A stretch of 64,000 nucleotides of DNA from Bacteroidales bacterium M3 (GCA_001689445.1 LUJN01000012.1:62001-126000); one strand, 5' to 3'; numbered from the stretch's first letter, positions 53,348 to 62,745 are shown. Notes: generated from the sequence alone by a model not told the origin. Numbers and translations: made by a program.

Positions 53348-54548
53348 TGTCTGTCCGCTTTCTCAATGTAAGCACAGTTATCTCAGGTTTTGCCCCTATC
53401 CGTGCGGGAATAGCGACTGTCCCCATGCCAATATTGACGTACAGCTTATGCCGTCCGCTTTTGTCGGTATACAATCCTCCCCATGTAGGATAACGCCATG
53501 CCGACGGCGAAAACCTGCGTCCGAACATATCAACCTCCATCTGCATGGCATGAGTATGCCCCGACAGGGCAAGGTCCACATTCACACTGTCATTGTCGGC
53601 GATATCCTCTACCCAATGGGCCGGATTGTGGGTAAGAAGTATCTTGAACAGGCTGTCGCCCAATGACGGATACGCCTCTCCCAAGTCACCATATACCATG
53701 AAAGGAGGATCTCCGACATTCTCCACTCCTATAAGCGCGATAGAGTCGTTGCCGCGTTTCACAATCTCGCTCTCGTTGAGCAGCAGACGCCATCCCATGC
53801 TGTCCTGCAAGTCAAACATCAGCCGCATGTTGTCCTGTTTTGCCTCCCGGCTCTCCCACTCCGAATAGTCCCCGTAGTCATGGTTCCCAAGTATGGCATA
53901 TACGCCCCCGGGGGCTTTAAGGCGGCTCAACGTACCTGTCATCGGGCTAAGTTCCCCGCTGCGGCGGTTGACGATATCGCCCGTGAAGTATATTACATCG
54001 GGATGAAGCCCGTTGACCTCATCCACCACCTTTGACAAGTAAGTCGTGTCGCAACCGTACGTGCCTACATGGAGATCGGAAAGCTGTACAATCCTATACC
54101 CGTCAAACGCCGTCGGAAGATTGTCAAACCACACTTCCTCCTCCACGACCTGCCAGTCAAGACGGTTGACCAACGCCCCCCACCACATGACGACAAACAT
54201 GGCAAATGCCACAATCCATCCAATGACAGGCACCACGCGCCAGTCACGTCCGTGCCATAGGCGCGGTATACGCCCCAACAACAGGAACAAAGCGGCTATG
54301 AGTTTGGGAATGTATACCGAAAAATATCCATACAGCATCCACATCACCGTGAGCAGCACTGTGTCGCTGCCCGACCGCCTCGGCAAGCACACGGCGACAA
54401 CCAGCGCCAGCTGCAACAGGACTGAAAAGGCTGCATGAATCCGTGCAAGCAACGGTTGCTTACCTTGTCTAAAGGCACGATAGATAAACCAATCTATCCC
54501 CATGTTGAGCAACATGAGGATAAGCACGGGAATAATAGGGAGACGCAT
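53337..54548 (-). CDS. Membrane-anchored metallophosphoesterase
   Basis: A 403-residue protein with about four membrane helices in the first 140 residues and a calcineurin-like phosphoesterase domain: VQLSDLHVGTYG, VIYFTGDIVNRRSG, AILGNHDYGDYSE, LLTHNPAH and LALSGHTHAMQM, which supply the two-metal ligands. YkuE-like relatives act on envelope lipids or sugar phosphates; the substrate is unknown here. It lies between the acyltransferase and tex genes on the same strand. Confidence 0.92.
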   Translation of the reverse strand: MRLPIIPVLILMLLNMGIDWFIYRAFRQGKQPLLARIHAAFSVLLQLALVVAVCLPRRSGSDTVLLTVMWMLYGYFSVYIPKLIAALFLLLGRIPRLWHGRDWRVVPVIGWIVAFAMFVVMWWGALVNRLDWQVVEEEVWFDNLPTAFDGYRIVQLSDLHVGTYGCDTTYLSKVVDEVNGLHPDVIYFTGDIVNRRSGELSPMTGTLSRLKAPGGVYAILGNHDYGDYSEWESREAKQDNMRLMFDLQDSMGWRLLLNESEIVKRGNDSIALIGVENVGDPPFMVYGDLGEAYPSLGDSLFKILLTHNPAHWVEDIADNDSVNVDLALSGHTHAMQMEVDMFGRRFSPSAWRYPTWGGLYTDKSGRHKLYVNIGMGTVAIPARIGAKPEITVLTLRKRTDNGK

Positions 54549-54594
54549 TATTTCTCTAACATCTTTATTTCATACATCAACAGCCGTCCCGCCG

Positions 54595-55764
54595 TCAATA
54601 GCCGGCAGCCTCGGCGTGCAACTTGTTTTTCAGAGGATTGGCATACATGGTAAGCATCATGTGCCTCATGTACTGCATATCATCCTCCGTCAACTCCGGC
54701 ACATCGACCTTGGCAAGCTGACGGTCGATATAACGGTTGAAATCGTCCACCTCCGACGCCGTGTAGCGGGAAGCAAACGTCTCTCCATTCAACAACAAGT
54801 CATACGCAATATAGTTGACCGGGAAGATCTCATACCCACGGTGAATCGACAGGTCTATCATGTTACATGCCGCCTTGACCACCTCACTGCGGTCGGCGTC
54901 AATCGGCAGCTCCTCCAATCTCGGGTTGATGCACTTCCCGATAGCGAAATGCACGCGTCCCTTGAACTGCAACAGCCCCGTCTCCATGCTGAAGAGGTCG
55001 TCACGCTGGGTCTTCTTGAAGTCAGGATCGTTGCGACGCAGCAGAAATTCGCGGGCCTTCAGATAATCGTTAGGGTCATACTCATATGATATGGAGACCG
55101 GCACGAGATTTATCTCCTCCAACCGCTGCCGCACCGTACCATTGCCGGCAAGGGTCATCATCTTTATAAGGCTCTCCTGAGTGACATCGTTCGAGTCCTT
55201 GGCACGCCCCTCACGCTGGGCTATCCACGCCGACTGATGCTTCTCGCTTATGGCATAATGGATATACCCCGACAACTGACGGGCAGCCTCCAGTGCCTGT
55301 ACCACACGCAGGTTGCGCTTGACAATAAAGCTGTTGTTGAGCAACACGAGGTCACGTATCCAGTCAAATATCAACAGATTGTTGCCTATGGCCACCTCTG
55401 TGGTCGGCATCCCTGTGCGCAGGAAGCCGAGATTCAGGAATGACGCATCAAGCACTATATCCCTATGGTTTGATATATAGGTGAAAGCACCCTTATCTTT
55501 CACATTTTCAAGCCCCGAATAGGTTATACCCGCCGTGGTCTTCTCGGCAAGCATCTCAAGAAATCCCCACATTATGCGATGTTGGAACTCCTCTTTTGTG
55601 GAAATCTCCTTGAGTTGCCCGACAAACTTGGCATAATCGACATCGGGCATCACATACCTTACGGCATGTTCAAATCCGGGTTCGTTGACAAGATGAGCCA
55701 TTTTATCCTTGAACTCACTGTCATCATATGGGCATATATCTTCAAACTCTGCTCTGCAACTCAT
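54595..55764 (-). CDS. PlsC-like acyltransferase
   Basis: A 389-residue protein of the glycerol-phosphate acyltransferase superfamily. The catalytic motif reads ISNHRDIVLDASF, a variant in which the His is followed by Asp two and six residues later. A basic NSFIVKRNLRVVQA section and an N-terminal helical part surround it. The acceptor is unknown; a membrane lipid or an ornithine-type lipid is possible. It follows rluD by 37 bases and precedes the metallophosphoesterase gene by 46 bases, so it belongs to the same run. Confidence 0.82.
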   Translation of the reverse strand: MSCRAEFEDICPYDDSEFKDKMAHLVNEPGFEHAVRYVMPDVDYAKFVGQLKEISTKEEFQHRIMWGFLEMLAEKTTAGITYSGLENVKDKGAFTYISNHRDIVLDASFLNLGFLRTGMPTTEVAIGNNLLIFDWIRDLVLLNNSFIVKRNLRVVQALEAARQLSGYIHYAISEKHQSAWIAQREGRAKDSNDVTQESLIKMMTLAGNGTVRQRLEEINLVPVSISYEYDPNDYLKAREFLLRRNDPDFKKTQRDDLFSMETGLLQFKGRVHFAIGKCINPRLEELPIDADRSEVVKAACNMIDLSIHRGYEIFPVNYIAYDLLLNGETFASRYTASEVDDFNRYIDRQLAKVDVPELTEDDMQYMRHMMLTMYANPLKNKLHAEAAGY

Positions 55765-55801
55765 AAATCCTAAACAATATCAGATAAGTGATGATTTATA
55801 A

Positions 55802-56875
55802 TTAGTTATCATGGGAATATCCTAGCCATTTCTCTATCAGGGCACTCATGTCGCGGGGGATATCACAACTGAAGAACATCTCCTCGCCGCTCACGGGATG
55901 CACAAACCCGAGAGTCCTCGCATGGAGGGCCTGCCGAGGGCATATGGCAAAACAATTGTCGACAAACTGGCGGTACTTGGCAAATGTGGTTCCACGGAGT
56001 ATGATGTCGCCACCATATCTGGCATCATTAAACAACGGATGTCCGATATGCTTCATATGCACTCGTATCTGATGGGTGCGTCCCGTCTCAAGACGGCACT
56101 TGACGACCGACACATACCCGAATTTTTCCAACACCTCATAGTGGGTGACGGCATGTTTGCCATAGTCACCGTCGGGAAACACCGTCATCTGCAACCGGTC
56201 TTTCAGGCTGCGCCCGATATTTCCCTCGATGCGCCCCACAGACGGCTCGGGGACACCCCATACCACCGCGACATATTCCCTCTTGGTGGTTTTGTCAAAA
56301 AACTGTTTTCCAAGGAGGGTCTTGGCCTCGGGGGTCTTTGCCACCACGAGCAGCCCCGAAGTGTCCTTGTCAATACGGTGCACAAGACCGAGGCGCGGGT
56401 CGTTGACATCATAGTCGGGATTGTTCCTGAAATGGTAGGCCAACGCGTTGACAAGCGTGCCGTGATAATTGCCGTGCCCTGGGTGTACGACCAGTCCTGC
56501 CGGTTTGTTTACCACCAGGAGCGCGTCATCTTCATACACAATGTCAAGCGGTATATCCTCAGCGATTATCTCCAGCTCGTAACGCGGGCGGTCCATGACT
56601 ATGCTCACGACATCAAGCGGCTTTACGCGATAGTTGGACTTCACCGCTTTCCCGTTGACGAGGATACACCCCGCCTCGGCTGCCTGCTGGATGCGGTTGC
56701 GCGATGACTTCTGCATGCGCGACACGAGAAACTTGTCGACGCGAAGCAGCTCTTGCCCCTTGTCGGCGACAAACCTGAAATGTTCGTAGAGTCCGCCCTC
56801 CCCTTCATCCGGGTCAAGCGAATCAACACCGTCCAACTCCTCGGATATATCGTCAAGTTCTATATCTTCATCCAT
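55802..56875 (-). CDS. rluD: RluD-type 23S rRNA pseudouridine synthase
   Basis: RluD-type enzymes make pseudouridines in helix 69 of 23S rRNA. The 357-residue protein has an acidic start, an S4 RNA-binding domain (about 40-95, RVDKFLVSRMQKSSRNRIQQAAEAG) and the synthase domain with the catalytic Asp in LVHRIDKDTSGLLVVAKT and the closing ETGRTHQIRVHMKHIGHPLFND. It starts 11 bases after the PASTA gene. Confidence 0.94.
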   Translation of the reverse strand: MDEDIELDDISEELDGVDSLDPDEGEGGLYEHFRFVADKGQELLRVDKFLVSRMQKSSRNRIQQAAEAGCILVNGKAVKSNYRVKPLDVVSIVMDRPRYELEIIAEDIPLDIVYEDDALLVVNKPAGLVVHPGHGNYHGTLVNALAYHFRNNPDYDVNDPRLGLVHRIDKDTSGLLVVAKTPEAKTLLGKQFFDKTTKREYVAVVWGVPEPSVGRIEGNIGRSLKDRLQMTVFPDGDYGKHAVTHYEVLEKFGYVSVVKCRLETGRTHQIRVHMKHIGHPLFNDARYGGDIILRGTTFAKYRQFVDNCFAICPRQALHARTLGFVHPVSGEEMFFSCDIPRDMSALIEKWLGYSHDN

Positions 56876-56886
56876 ATCCTATGACA

Positions 56887-57519
56887 TTAGAACAGGTCAA
56901 GCGACTCATAGTCGGCTTCTGCCTCAAGCACAGAGTCGACGGCAAGCGAATCATCGGCCGATACATACCCGTCGCCGACATCGAGCGTGACAGTGGCCGA
57001 TGTCGGTATACGCGCCCCGGCATGGAGCGTGACGCCGTTAAACTTGGCTCCAAGCACAAGGTCCTTGTATTCCGATAGTACCGTATTGACCTTTACGCTC
57101 CTTATGCCAAGGCCCTGCAATATCGACTGAGCCTGACGCAAGGACATATCCGACAGGTTGGGCACAGTGACCATCTTTGGGGAAAAGGCGTTGATTGTGA
57201 GATAAATCGTGCGGTTGGGCTTCACGCGTGCATTGACCCGCGGCGACTGTTCAAGCACCGTACCGGGCTTGGTTGACCCGTCATACACCGAGTCGGAAAG
57301 TTCCACATTAAACCCGAGCGCATCCAGCTTGGACACGGCTTCATTATAGGGAAGACCTTTCACCTGGGGCACATCGACATATTTACCGTGCTCGGTCCAT
57401 ACATCAAGATAGAGCAATGCCACCCACACGATGGCACATGCCGCAATCCCCATGAGGATAAGATTAAACAATATGGGATGTCTCTTGACAAATCCCTTTT
57501 GGGATATCGTTTTTTCCAC
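56887..57519 (-). CDS. Membrane-anchored PASTA-domain protein
   Basis: A 210-residue protein with one N-terminal membrane helix (about 15-38) and two PASTA domains (about 46-112, VDVPQVKGLPYNEAVSKLDALGF; about 113-185, VTVPNLSDMSLRQAQSILQGLGI) on the outside, then an acidic tail. PASTA domains bind peptidoglycan fragments; here no kinase or transpeptidase domain is attached. The start codon is GTG. It heads the six-gene run to folK. Confidence 0.88.
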   Translation of the reverse strand: MEKTISQKGFVKRHPILFNLILMGIAACAIVWVALLYLDVWTEHGKYVDVPQVKGLPYNEAVSKLDALGFNVELSDSVYDGSTKPGTVLEQSPRVNARVKPNRTIYLTINAFSPKMVTVPNLSDMSLRQAQSILQGLGIRSVKVNTVLSEYKDLVLGAKFNGVTLHAGARIPTSATVTLDVGDGYVSADDSLAVDSVLEAEADYESLDLF

Positions 57520-57541
57520 TTTTATAATGCGATTTTAAGTG

Positions 57542-57549
57542 CAAACATA
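57542..57549 (-). promoter_or_regulatory. -7 promoter element for the PASTA-rluD-folK run
   Basis: On the minus strand this reads TATGTTTG, 22 bases before the GTG of the PASTA gene. No other such element was noticed between the six genes. Confidence 0.5.
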
Positions 57550-57665
57550 GCTAAAATTATTTGATTACGACGATTGGGAGGCAACTTTTATAGTTCGTGT
57601 CGGGCGTTTTATCCCCATTATTTGTTTTTTTAATACAAAAGCGTCCTCCAATCGGGATTTATTGC

Positions 57666-57673
57666 TAACTTTG
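57666..57673 (+). promoter_or_regulatory. -7 promoter element for bamD-rpoZ
   Basis: TAACTTTG lies 24 bases before the bamD ATG at 57698 and supports that start over the longer frame. Confidence 0.6.
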
Positions 57674-57697
57674 CATCTTGATTTAGACACGGGATTT

Positions 57698-58498
57698 ATG
57701 CGCAAATACATCATACCGATTCTCGCCGGCGCCCTGCTCACATCATGCGGGGAGTACCAGAGGGCACAGAAGAGCACCGACTACAACTACAAGTTCGAGT
57801 ATGCCAAGCGTGCTTTCGATGAGAAAAAATATGTCCAGGCAGCCACCATACTGACTGACTGCATCACGGTATTCAAAGGCACCGACCGTGCCGAGGAGTC
57901 TCTTTACCTGCTCGCCCTCAGCCACTACGAGAACAAGGACTACATCAATTCAGGCGCATACTTCCGCACCTACTACAGCCGCTATCCCAAAGGGAAATAT
58001 GCCGAAAACGCACGATTTTACTCGGGCTACGGCTACTATCTTGACTCACCCGAGCCACAGCTCGACCAGACCGGCACAATGAAGGCCATCGAGGAGCTAC
58101 AGGGCTTTCTCGACTACTTCCCCAAGAGCGACAAGGTATCGATAGCCCAGAATGCCATATTCGAGCTACAGGACAAGCTCACCCTAAAGGAGCTGCAAAA
58201 CGCACAGCTGTACTACAATCTCGGCAACTACATGGGCAACAACTATGAGTCGGCGGTCATCGTGGCAAAAAACGCCATCAAGAACTACCCCTACTCCAAG
58301 TACAAGGAGGAGCTTGAGATGCTCGTGCTGAAGTCGCGCTACCAGGAGGCATCGCAGAGCGTACCCGAGAAGAAGTCGGAGCGATTCCGCGATGTCATAG
58401 ACGAGTATTACTCGTTTATCAACAACTACCCCGACGGCCCTAACCGCAAAGAGGCCGACAATATCCTCAGGATAGCGCAAAAGCATGTTCAGGACTAA
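57698..58498 (+). CDS. bamD: Outer membrane assembly lipoprotein BamD
   Basis: BamD is the essential lipoprotein partner of BamA in inserting outer membrane proteins. The 266-residue product has a lipoprotein signal (IIPILAGALLTSCGEY, lipidated Cys17) and five TPR-like repeats (YEYAKRAFDEKKYVQAA-type, SLYLLALSHYENKDYINSGAYF). The family pattern RYPKGKYAENARF is present. rpoZ follows after 28 bases, an order common in Bacteroidota. Confidence 0.92.
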   Translation: MRKYIIPILAGALLTSCGEYQRAQKSTDYNYKFEYAKRAFDEKKYVQAATILTDCITVFKGTDRAEESLYLLALSHYENKDYINSGAYFRTYYSRYPKGKYAENARFYSGYGYYLDSPEPQLDQTGTMKAIEELQGFLDYFPKSDKVSIAQNAIFELQDKLTLKELQNAQLYYNLGNYMGNNYESAVIVAKNAIKNYPYSKYKEELEMLVLKSRYQEASQSVPEKKSERFRDVIDEYYSFINNYPDGPNRKEADNILRIAQKHVQD

Positions 58499-58526
58499 AA
58501 ACAATTATCTTTACATATAGAAAAAT

Positions 58527-58865
58527 ATGGACTACAAGAAGACAAACGCCCCGCTCAACACTGTGACCCGCGACATGATAGCCCTCTCGGCCGACACGGG
58601 CAACATCTATGAAACGGTATGCATCATCGCAAAGCGCGCCAATCAGATTGCGGGCGAAATGAAACATGACCTTGAAACAAAGCTCAAGGAATTTGCCTCA
58701 CTCAACGACAACCTTGAGGAAATTTCCGAAAACCGCGAGCAGATTGAAATCTCCCGCTACTACGAGAAGCTCCCCAAACCCACCCTTATCGCAACCCAGG
58801 AATATATCGAGGGTAAGGTATTCTACCGCAACCCCGCCAAGGAGAAGCAAAACCTCGACGCATAA
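58527..58865 (+). CDS. rpoZ: RNA polymerase omega subunit, Bacteroidota type
   Basis: A 112-residue protein starting MDYKKTNAPLNTVTRDM with NIYETVCIIAKRANQIA, the omega core that embraces the beta' C-terminus. The C-terminal half (KLPKPTLIATQEYIEGKVFYR) is specific to this phylum. It is the second gene of the bamD unit. Confidence 0.9.
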   Translation: MDYKKTNAPLNTVTRDMIALSADTGNIYETVCIIAKRANQIAGEMKHDLETKLKEFASLNDNLEEISENREQIEISRYYEKLPKPTLIATQEYIEGKVFYRNPAKEKQNLDA

Positions 58866-58914
58866 GGCCACCGACGGCGTGCATCGTGAATGACCGCCGT
58901 CATACATCCCGGCT

Positions 58915-58981
58915 GTAGGACGCGGCGTGCCGCGTGGAAAAGGCATATTATCCAATTTCCACGCGGCACGCCGCGTCCTAC
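58915..58981. repeat. REP-like inverted repeat with 26-base arms
   Basis: Bases 58915-58940 are the exact reverse complement of 58956-58981, around a 15-base loop. Arms start GTAGGACGCGGCGTGCCGCG and are GC-rich, with an internal near-palindrome. It follows rpoZ by 49 bases. Its ends match those of the element at 34802-34878. From here to the terminator at 59074 I see nothing further except a CCCCTACAA fragment near 59051. Confidence 0.85.
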
Positions 58982-59073
58982 TACTGGTCAATTATCCCTA
59001 AAAGAGGGTCGAAGCCCTCCCCAGAAATTTAAGCGACAGGCAGTAGCAACACCCCTACAAATCACAAATAAAG

Positions 59074-59112
59074 ACGGACATCCGCGAGGCCCAATGCCAT
59101 GCGGATGTCCGT
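59074..59112 (-). terminator. Terminator after rpoD
   Basis: ACGGACATCCGC (59074-59085) pairs exactly with GCGGATGTCCGT (59101-59112), 36 bases beyond the sigma factor stop. Confidence 0.75.
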
Positions 59113-59148
59113 TAAACTTTTGCGGCACCATGCGCCGTCAATACAATA

Positions 59149-60009
59149 TTACTGGCCGAGATAGGTCTTCAACAGGCGAGATTTCTGCCCCTTGAGACGA
59201 CGGATAGCCTTCTCCTTAATCTGGCGAACACGCTCACGGGTAAGGTCAAACTTCGCGCCGATTTCTTCCAAGGTCATCTCCTGACAGCCGATGCCGAAGA
59301 ACATCTTCAATATCTCACGCTCGCGCTCATGAAGCTGACGCAGAGCGCGGTCAACCTCCTTGGAAAGCGACTCCTGCGTGAGGGTGGCGTCAGCCATGGG
59401 AGAGTCGTCGTTGCTGAGCACATCAAGCAGGCTGTTGTCCTCGCCCTCCACAAACGGCGCGTCGACCGAGATATGACGGCCTGATACCTTGAGCGTATCG
59501 GCAATCTTCTCCACCGGCACGTCAAGGGTCTGCGCAAGTTCCTCCGGTGAGGGACGACGCTCATTCTCCTGCTCAAACTTCGACAACGCCTTGCTTATCT
59601 TATTGAGCGAGCCTACCTGATTGAGCGGCAGGCGCACGATGCGCGACTGCTCGGCAAGAGCCTGCAAAATAGACTGGCGAATCCACCACACGGCGTAGGA
59701 TATGAACTTGAATCCACGAGTCTCGTCAAACTTCTGAGCCGCCTTAATAAGGCCGAGGTTACCCTCATTGATGAGGTCGGGAAGCGAGAGACCCTGATTC
59801 TGGTATTGCTTTGCCACAGAAACGACAAATCGCAAGTTGGCACGGGTGAGTTTCTCCAAGGCAGCCTGGTCTCCCTGCTTGATACGCTGGGCAAGCTCCA
59901 CCTCCTCCTCTACCGTTATAAGGTCTTCACGGCCAATCTCCTGCAGGTATTTGTCGAGTGACGCGCTCTCGCGGTTGGTAATCGACTTTGTAATCTTTAA
60001 TTGTCTCAT
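59149..60009 (-). CDS. rpoD: Primary sigma factor
   Basis: The housekeeping sigma factor of this phylum, which recognises the -33/-7 promoters seen throughout this window. The 286-residue protein lacks the long N-terminal region 1.1 of enteric sigma70. It has region 1.2 (DKYLQEIGREDLITVEEEVELAQRI), region 2 (LRFVVSVAKQYQNQGLSLPDLINEGNLGLIKAAQKFD, GFKFISYAVWWIRQSI), region 3, and region 4 with the helix-turn-helix (TLEEIGAKFDLTRERVRQIKEKA). The degQ-type protease and a DUF4251 gene lie upstream on the same strand. Confidence 0.96.
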   Translation of the reverse strand: MRQLKITKSITNRESASLDKYLQEIGREDLITVEEEVELAQRIKQGDQAALEKLTRANLRFVVSVAKQYQNQGLSLPDLINEGNLGLIKAAQKFDETRGFKFISYAVWWIRQSILQALAEQSRIVRLPLNQVGSLNKISKALSKFEQENERRPSPEELAQTLDVPVEKIADTLKVSGRHISVDAPFVEGEDNSLLDVLSNDDSPMADATLTQESLSKEVDRALRQLHEREREILKMFFGIGCQEMTLEEIGAKFDLTRERVRQIKEKAIRRLKGQKSRLLKTYLGQ

Positions 60010-60036
60010 CTATTAACTACCGTAGTTTTAAGTATG

Positions 60037-60044
60037 CAAAGGTA
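60037..60044 (-). promoter_or_regulatory. -7 promoter element for rpoD
   Basis: On the minus strand this reads TACCTTTG, 27 bases before the sigma factor ATG. Confidence 0.6.
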
Positions 60045-60121
60045 TAAAAAATATCACGAACCTTGATGTCTTTTTCGATAAATCTGCGGGACATCGGCCA
60101 TAATATCATATTATTAACGCC

Positions 60122-60149
60122 CGTGCGGACGAAAAAGGCTGTCCGCACG
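60122..60149 (-). terminator. Hairpin after the DUF4251 gene
   Basis: CGTGCGGAC (60122-60130) pairs exactly with GTCCGCACG (60141-60149), about 50 bases beyond the DUF4251 stop. It lacks a T tract. Confidence 0.5.
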
Positions 60150-60198
60150 AGCGACTTAACACATTATTCAAGCGTTTTTAACATCATATAAGCGACGT

Positions 60199-60771
60199 CT
60201 ACCTCAGCGGAGAGCCGGAGGTGACACGCGATGCATCATACGGCACCAACGAGCCGTTGAGCGTCACAGCACCGCTGCGGAATGTCGGGGTGACACGTGC
60301 CGAGGCACGGTTGGAGCCGGCGTACAATGTTATATCGACCTGCGTCGACAGCCCGTTGCCCGAGACGGTGAATGATATGAGGCTGTTGCCCTTCTTGTCG
60401 GTGCGCGACTTGTAACCCGAGAGACGTCCCTCGACCGTAATGCCGCCAACGCCGTTGGGGCCGCCACCGACGCGGGGCGATACCTGCACGATGCCGTCGT
60501 CACCATTCACCATCACAAAGTTGGTCGACGGGACAGCCGAGACCGCACCACCACGGCTAAATAGCAGTTGGTCGGCCTGCAATACAAAATGACGGTCGGC
60601 GACTGCGCGCGACGCATGGATAAAGTCTATTGAGTCCTTGACAGCCTCGATACGCTTCTGCCTCTCCTTCTCAAGTTCCTTCTCGCTTTTCTCCTTGCCG
60701 TCTGATGCATACAGCTGCGGCACTGAAATCACGGCAAGAGCCACGGCCAAAACAAATGATCTTATTTTCAT
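60199..60771 (-). CDS. Exported DUF4251 protein
   Basis: A 190-residue protein with a signal peptide (1-22, ending LYASD), a charged helical segment (KEKSEKELEKERQKRIEAVK), and the DUF4251 strand domain (HFVLQADQLLFSRGGAV, STNFVMVNGDDGIVQVSP, GITVEGRLSGYKSRTDKKGN). The fold is expected to be lipocalin-like and periplasmic or outer-membrane associated. Function unknown. It is separated from degQ by about 160 bases. Confidence 0.87.
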   Translation of the reverse strand: MKIRSFVLAVALAVISVPQLYASDGKEKSEKELEKERQKRIEAVKDSIDFIHASRAVADRHFVLQADQLLFSRGGAVSAVPSTNFVMVNGDDGIVQVSPRVGGGPNGVGGITVEGRLSGYKSRTDKKGNSLISFTVSGNGLSTQVDITLYAGSNRASARVTPTFRSGAVTLNGSLVPYDASRVTSGSPLR

Positions 60772-60928
60772 GTCCTTTTAAGTTTGTCCTATACTATATA
60801 TACATAACGTTTAATCGGCTCATTTATTCCATTGACACGATACAACGGGAAATGTTTAACCGATGTCGAAAAAAATGGGGCAACGCCCGGATGCGCCGCC
60901 CCATCGACTATCACTAATTATACTATCG

Positions 60929-62467
60929 TCACTCCGCAAGGTCTACGGCATAATAGCGCTTGACCCCTGTGGGATACATGCCGGTGATAAACATCACCTT
61001 GTCATGGCCTCCCGACTTCATTATGGCATTGTAGATATTCTCCACATCCTCAGCCGAGGTGACACGGCTGTTGTTTATGTCTATAATGATAAAGCCATCC
61101 TTTATGCCTGCATCCTTGAACTTGCCATCCTTAAGACCCGATACCTGAAGACCGTTGGAGAGTTCAAGCTCGCGGAGGGTCTCAGCAGGTACGGCCTTGA
61201 AGGCACATCCGAGATTCATCACGTCGGCAGCCTTGGTAATCTTGGTGTCACCCTGATCGTTGCGCAGGGTGACGTTGGCCGTGTGCTGCTTGTTGTCGCG
61301 CACATATCCTATCGTAATCTTGTCGCCGGGACGATAGCGGTTGATCTGCTCCTGTAGCTGCGCCGTGTTATGCGTGGCGACCCCGTTTATGGCAACAATC
61401 ACGTCGCCCTCCTTCAGTCCGGCTTGCATGGCTGCGCTGCGGTCCTCCACCTGACCGACATAAAGGCCGTCGTTGACGGCGGTAATCTTCTTCTCCTTTG
61501 CAAGCTGGGGAGTCAGTTCGGAGTATCTTATGCCGAGCACGGCACGCTGCACGGCCCCATACTGCTTGATGTCGGTTATTATCTTGGTGACTATCGAGGT
61601 GGGAATGGCAAACGAATAGCCGGCATAATTGCCAGTCTGCGAATAGATGGCGGTATTTATGCCCACAAGCTCACCGGCGAGGTTGACAAGTGCGCCTCCC
61701 GAATTGCCGGGGTTGACAGCAGCATCGGTCTGGATGAACGACTCTATGCCCATGCTACGGTTCCCCGAATTGGTCATAGTCGAGATATTACGTCCCTTGG
61801 CACTGACAATACCCGTGGTAACTGTCGAGGTAAACCCGAACGGATTGCCCACAGCGAGCACCCATTCGCCCACCTTCAGGGCATCAGAATTGCCGATGGG
61901 GATGACAGGAAGATCCTTTGCTTCAATCTTGATGAGGGCAAGGTCGGTCTTTGGGTCAGTGCCGATAACCTTGGCGTTGAAGTTGCGGTTGTCGTTGAGA
62001 GTAATCTCAAGACGCTCGGCTCCGTCAATGACATGATTGTTAGTGACGATATAGCCGTCATCACTTATAATCACCCCCGAGCCAAGCCCGAGCTGTTGCT
62101 GCTGAGGTTCCTGCTGGCGCGGTTGCTGACGGCGACCGTTACCCTGACCGAAAAAGAAGTCAAACAGCGGGTCGGAAAACATCTCGGAACGTGACCCGTA
62201 GCCATATCCGCGCGGTGTGGCGTAGCTCTTTATGCTCACCACTCCGTTGATTGTGCTCTCGGCGGCGTGAGTGAAATCGGTCTCAGGCGTAGCCCGCTGC
62301 GACACATTGAGAAAAGCCCCTTTCTGAGGAGAGCCGGCAGCAATCACCGTATCTCCAAAAATCTTGCCGGGAGCCTGGGACACCCCACGCATTGCCATCA
62401 CAGTAAATGCCGAACTCAACATGGCTACACCACATGCCAATAATGTGATTTTTCCGTAGATTTTCAT
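60929..62467 (-). CDS. degQ: Do/DegQ-type periplasmic serine protease
   Basis: A periplasmic quality-control protease. The 512-residue protein has a signal peptide (1 to about 27), a trypsin-like domain with His in VTNNHVIDGA, Asp in DPKTDLALIK and Ser in GNSGGALVN, a Gln-rich insert (RRQQPRQQEPQQQQ) before the first strands, and two PDZ domains (about 320-400, GLYVGQVEDRSAAMQAGLKEGDVIVAING; about 420-505). The -7 element at 62540-62547 probably drives it. In relatives it also neighbours rpoD. Confidence 0.95.
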   Translation of the reverse strand: MKIYGKITLLACGVAMLSSAFTVMAMRGVSQAPGKIFGDTVIAAGSPQKGAFLNVSQRATPETDFTHAAESTINGVVSIKSYATPRGYGYGSRSEMFSDPLFDFFFGQGNGRRQQPRQQEPQQQQLGLGSGVIISDDGYIVTNNHVIDGAERLEITLNDNRNFNAKVIGTDPKTDLALIKIEAKDLPVIPIGNSDALKVGEWVLAVGNPFGFTSTVTTGIVSAKGRNISTMTNSGNRSMGIESFIQTDAAVNPGNSGGALVNLAGELVGINTAIYSQTGNYAGYSFAIPTSIVTKIITDIKQYGAVQRAVLGIRYSELTPQLAKEKKITAVNDGLYVGQVEDRSAAMQAGLKEGDVIVAINGVATHNTAQLQEQINRYRPGDKITIGYVRDNKQHTANVTLRNDQGDTKITKAADVMNLGCAFKAVPAETLRELELSNGLQVSGLKDGKFKDAGIKDGFIIIDINNSRVTSAEDVENIYNAIMKSGGHDKVMFITGMYPTGVKRYYAVDLAE

Positions 62468-62539
62468 ATCCTTAATCTGTTAAAATAGTTATTGCGTTAA
62501 CTTTGTCAATGTTAAATTTTAACTCTAACATAACCACGG

Positions 62540-62547
62540 CAAATGTA
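62540..62547 (-). promoter_or_regulatory. -7 promoter element for degQ
   Basis: On the minus strand this reads TACATTTG, 72 bases before the degQ ATG. The rest of the 292-base gap between degQ and the NlpC/P60 gene is AT-rich and has no gene. Confidence 0.45.
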
Positions 62548-62737
62548 ATGGAATATTTTGTATCCCCACAAAAAAATCCTGCTGCTTAATCTATTTTAAT
62601 ACAGAGCCATGGTTAATTAAATCAATTTTTTTTGATTTCTGCAAAATATATTAAAAACAGGCTTTTTCATCCAATTTTAAGCACTTCCCACCCATAGCTT
62701 TTACCATGCAAATATCTTCCGATTGAAGATTATTCCC

Positions 62738-62745
62738 TAATTTTG
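62738..62745 (+). promoter_or_regulatory. -7 promoter element for the NlpC/P60 gene
   Basis: TAATTTTG lies 14 bases before the ATG at 62760 and 20 before that at 62766. Confidence 0.5.
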
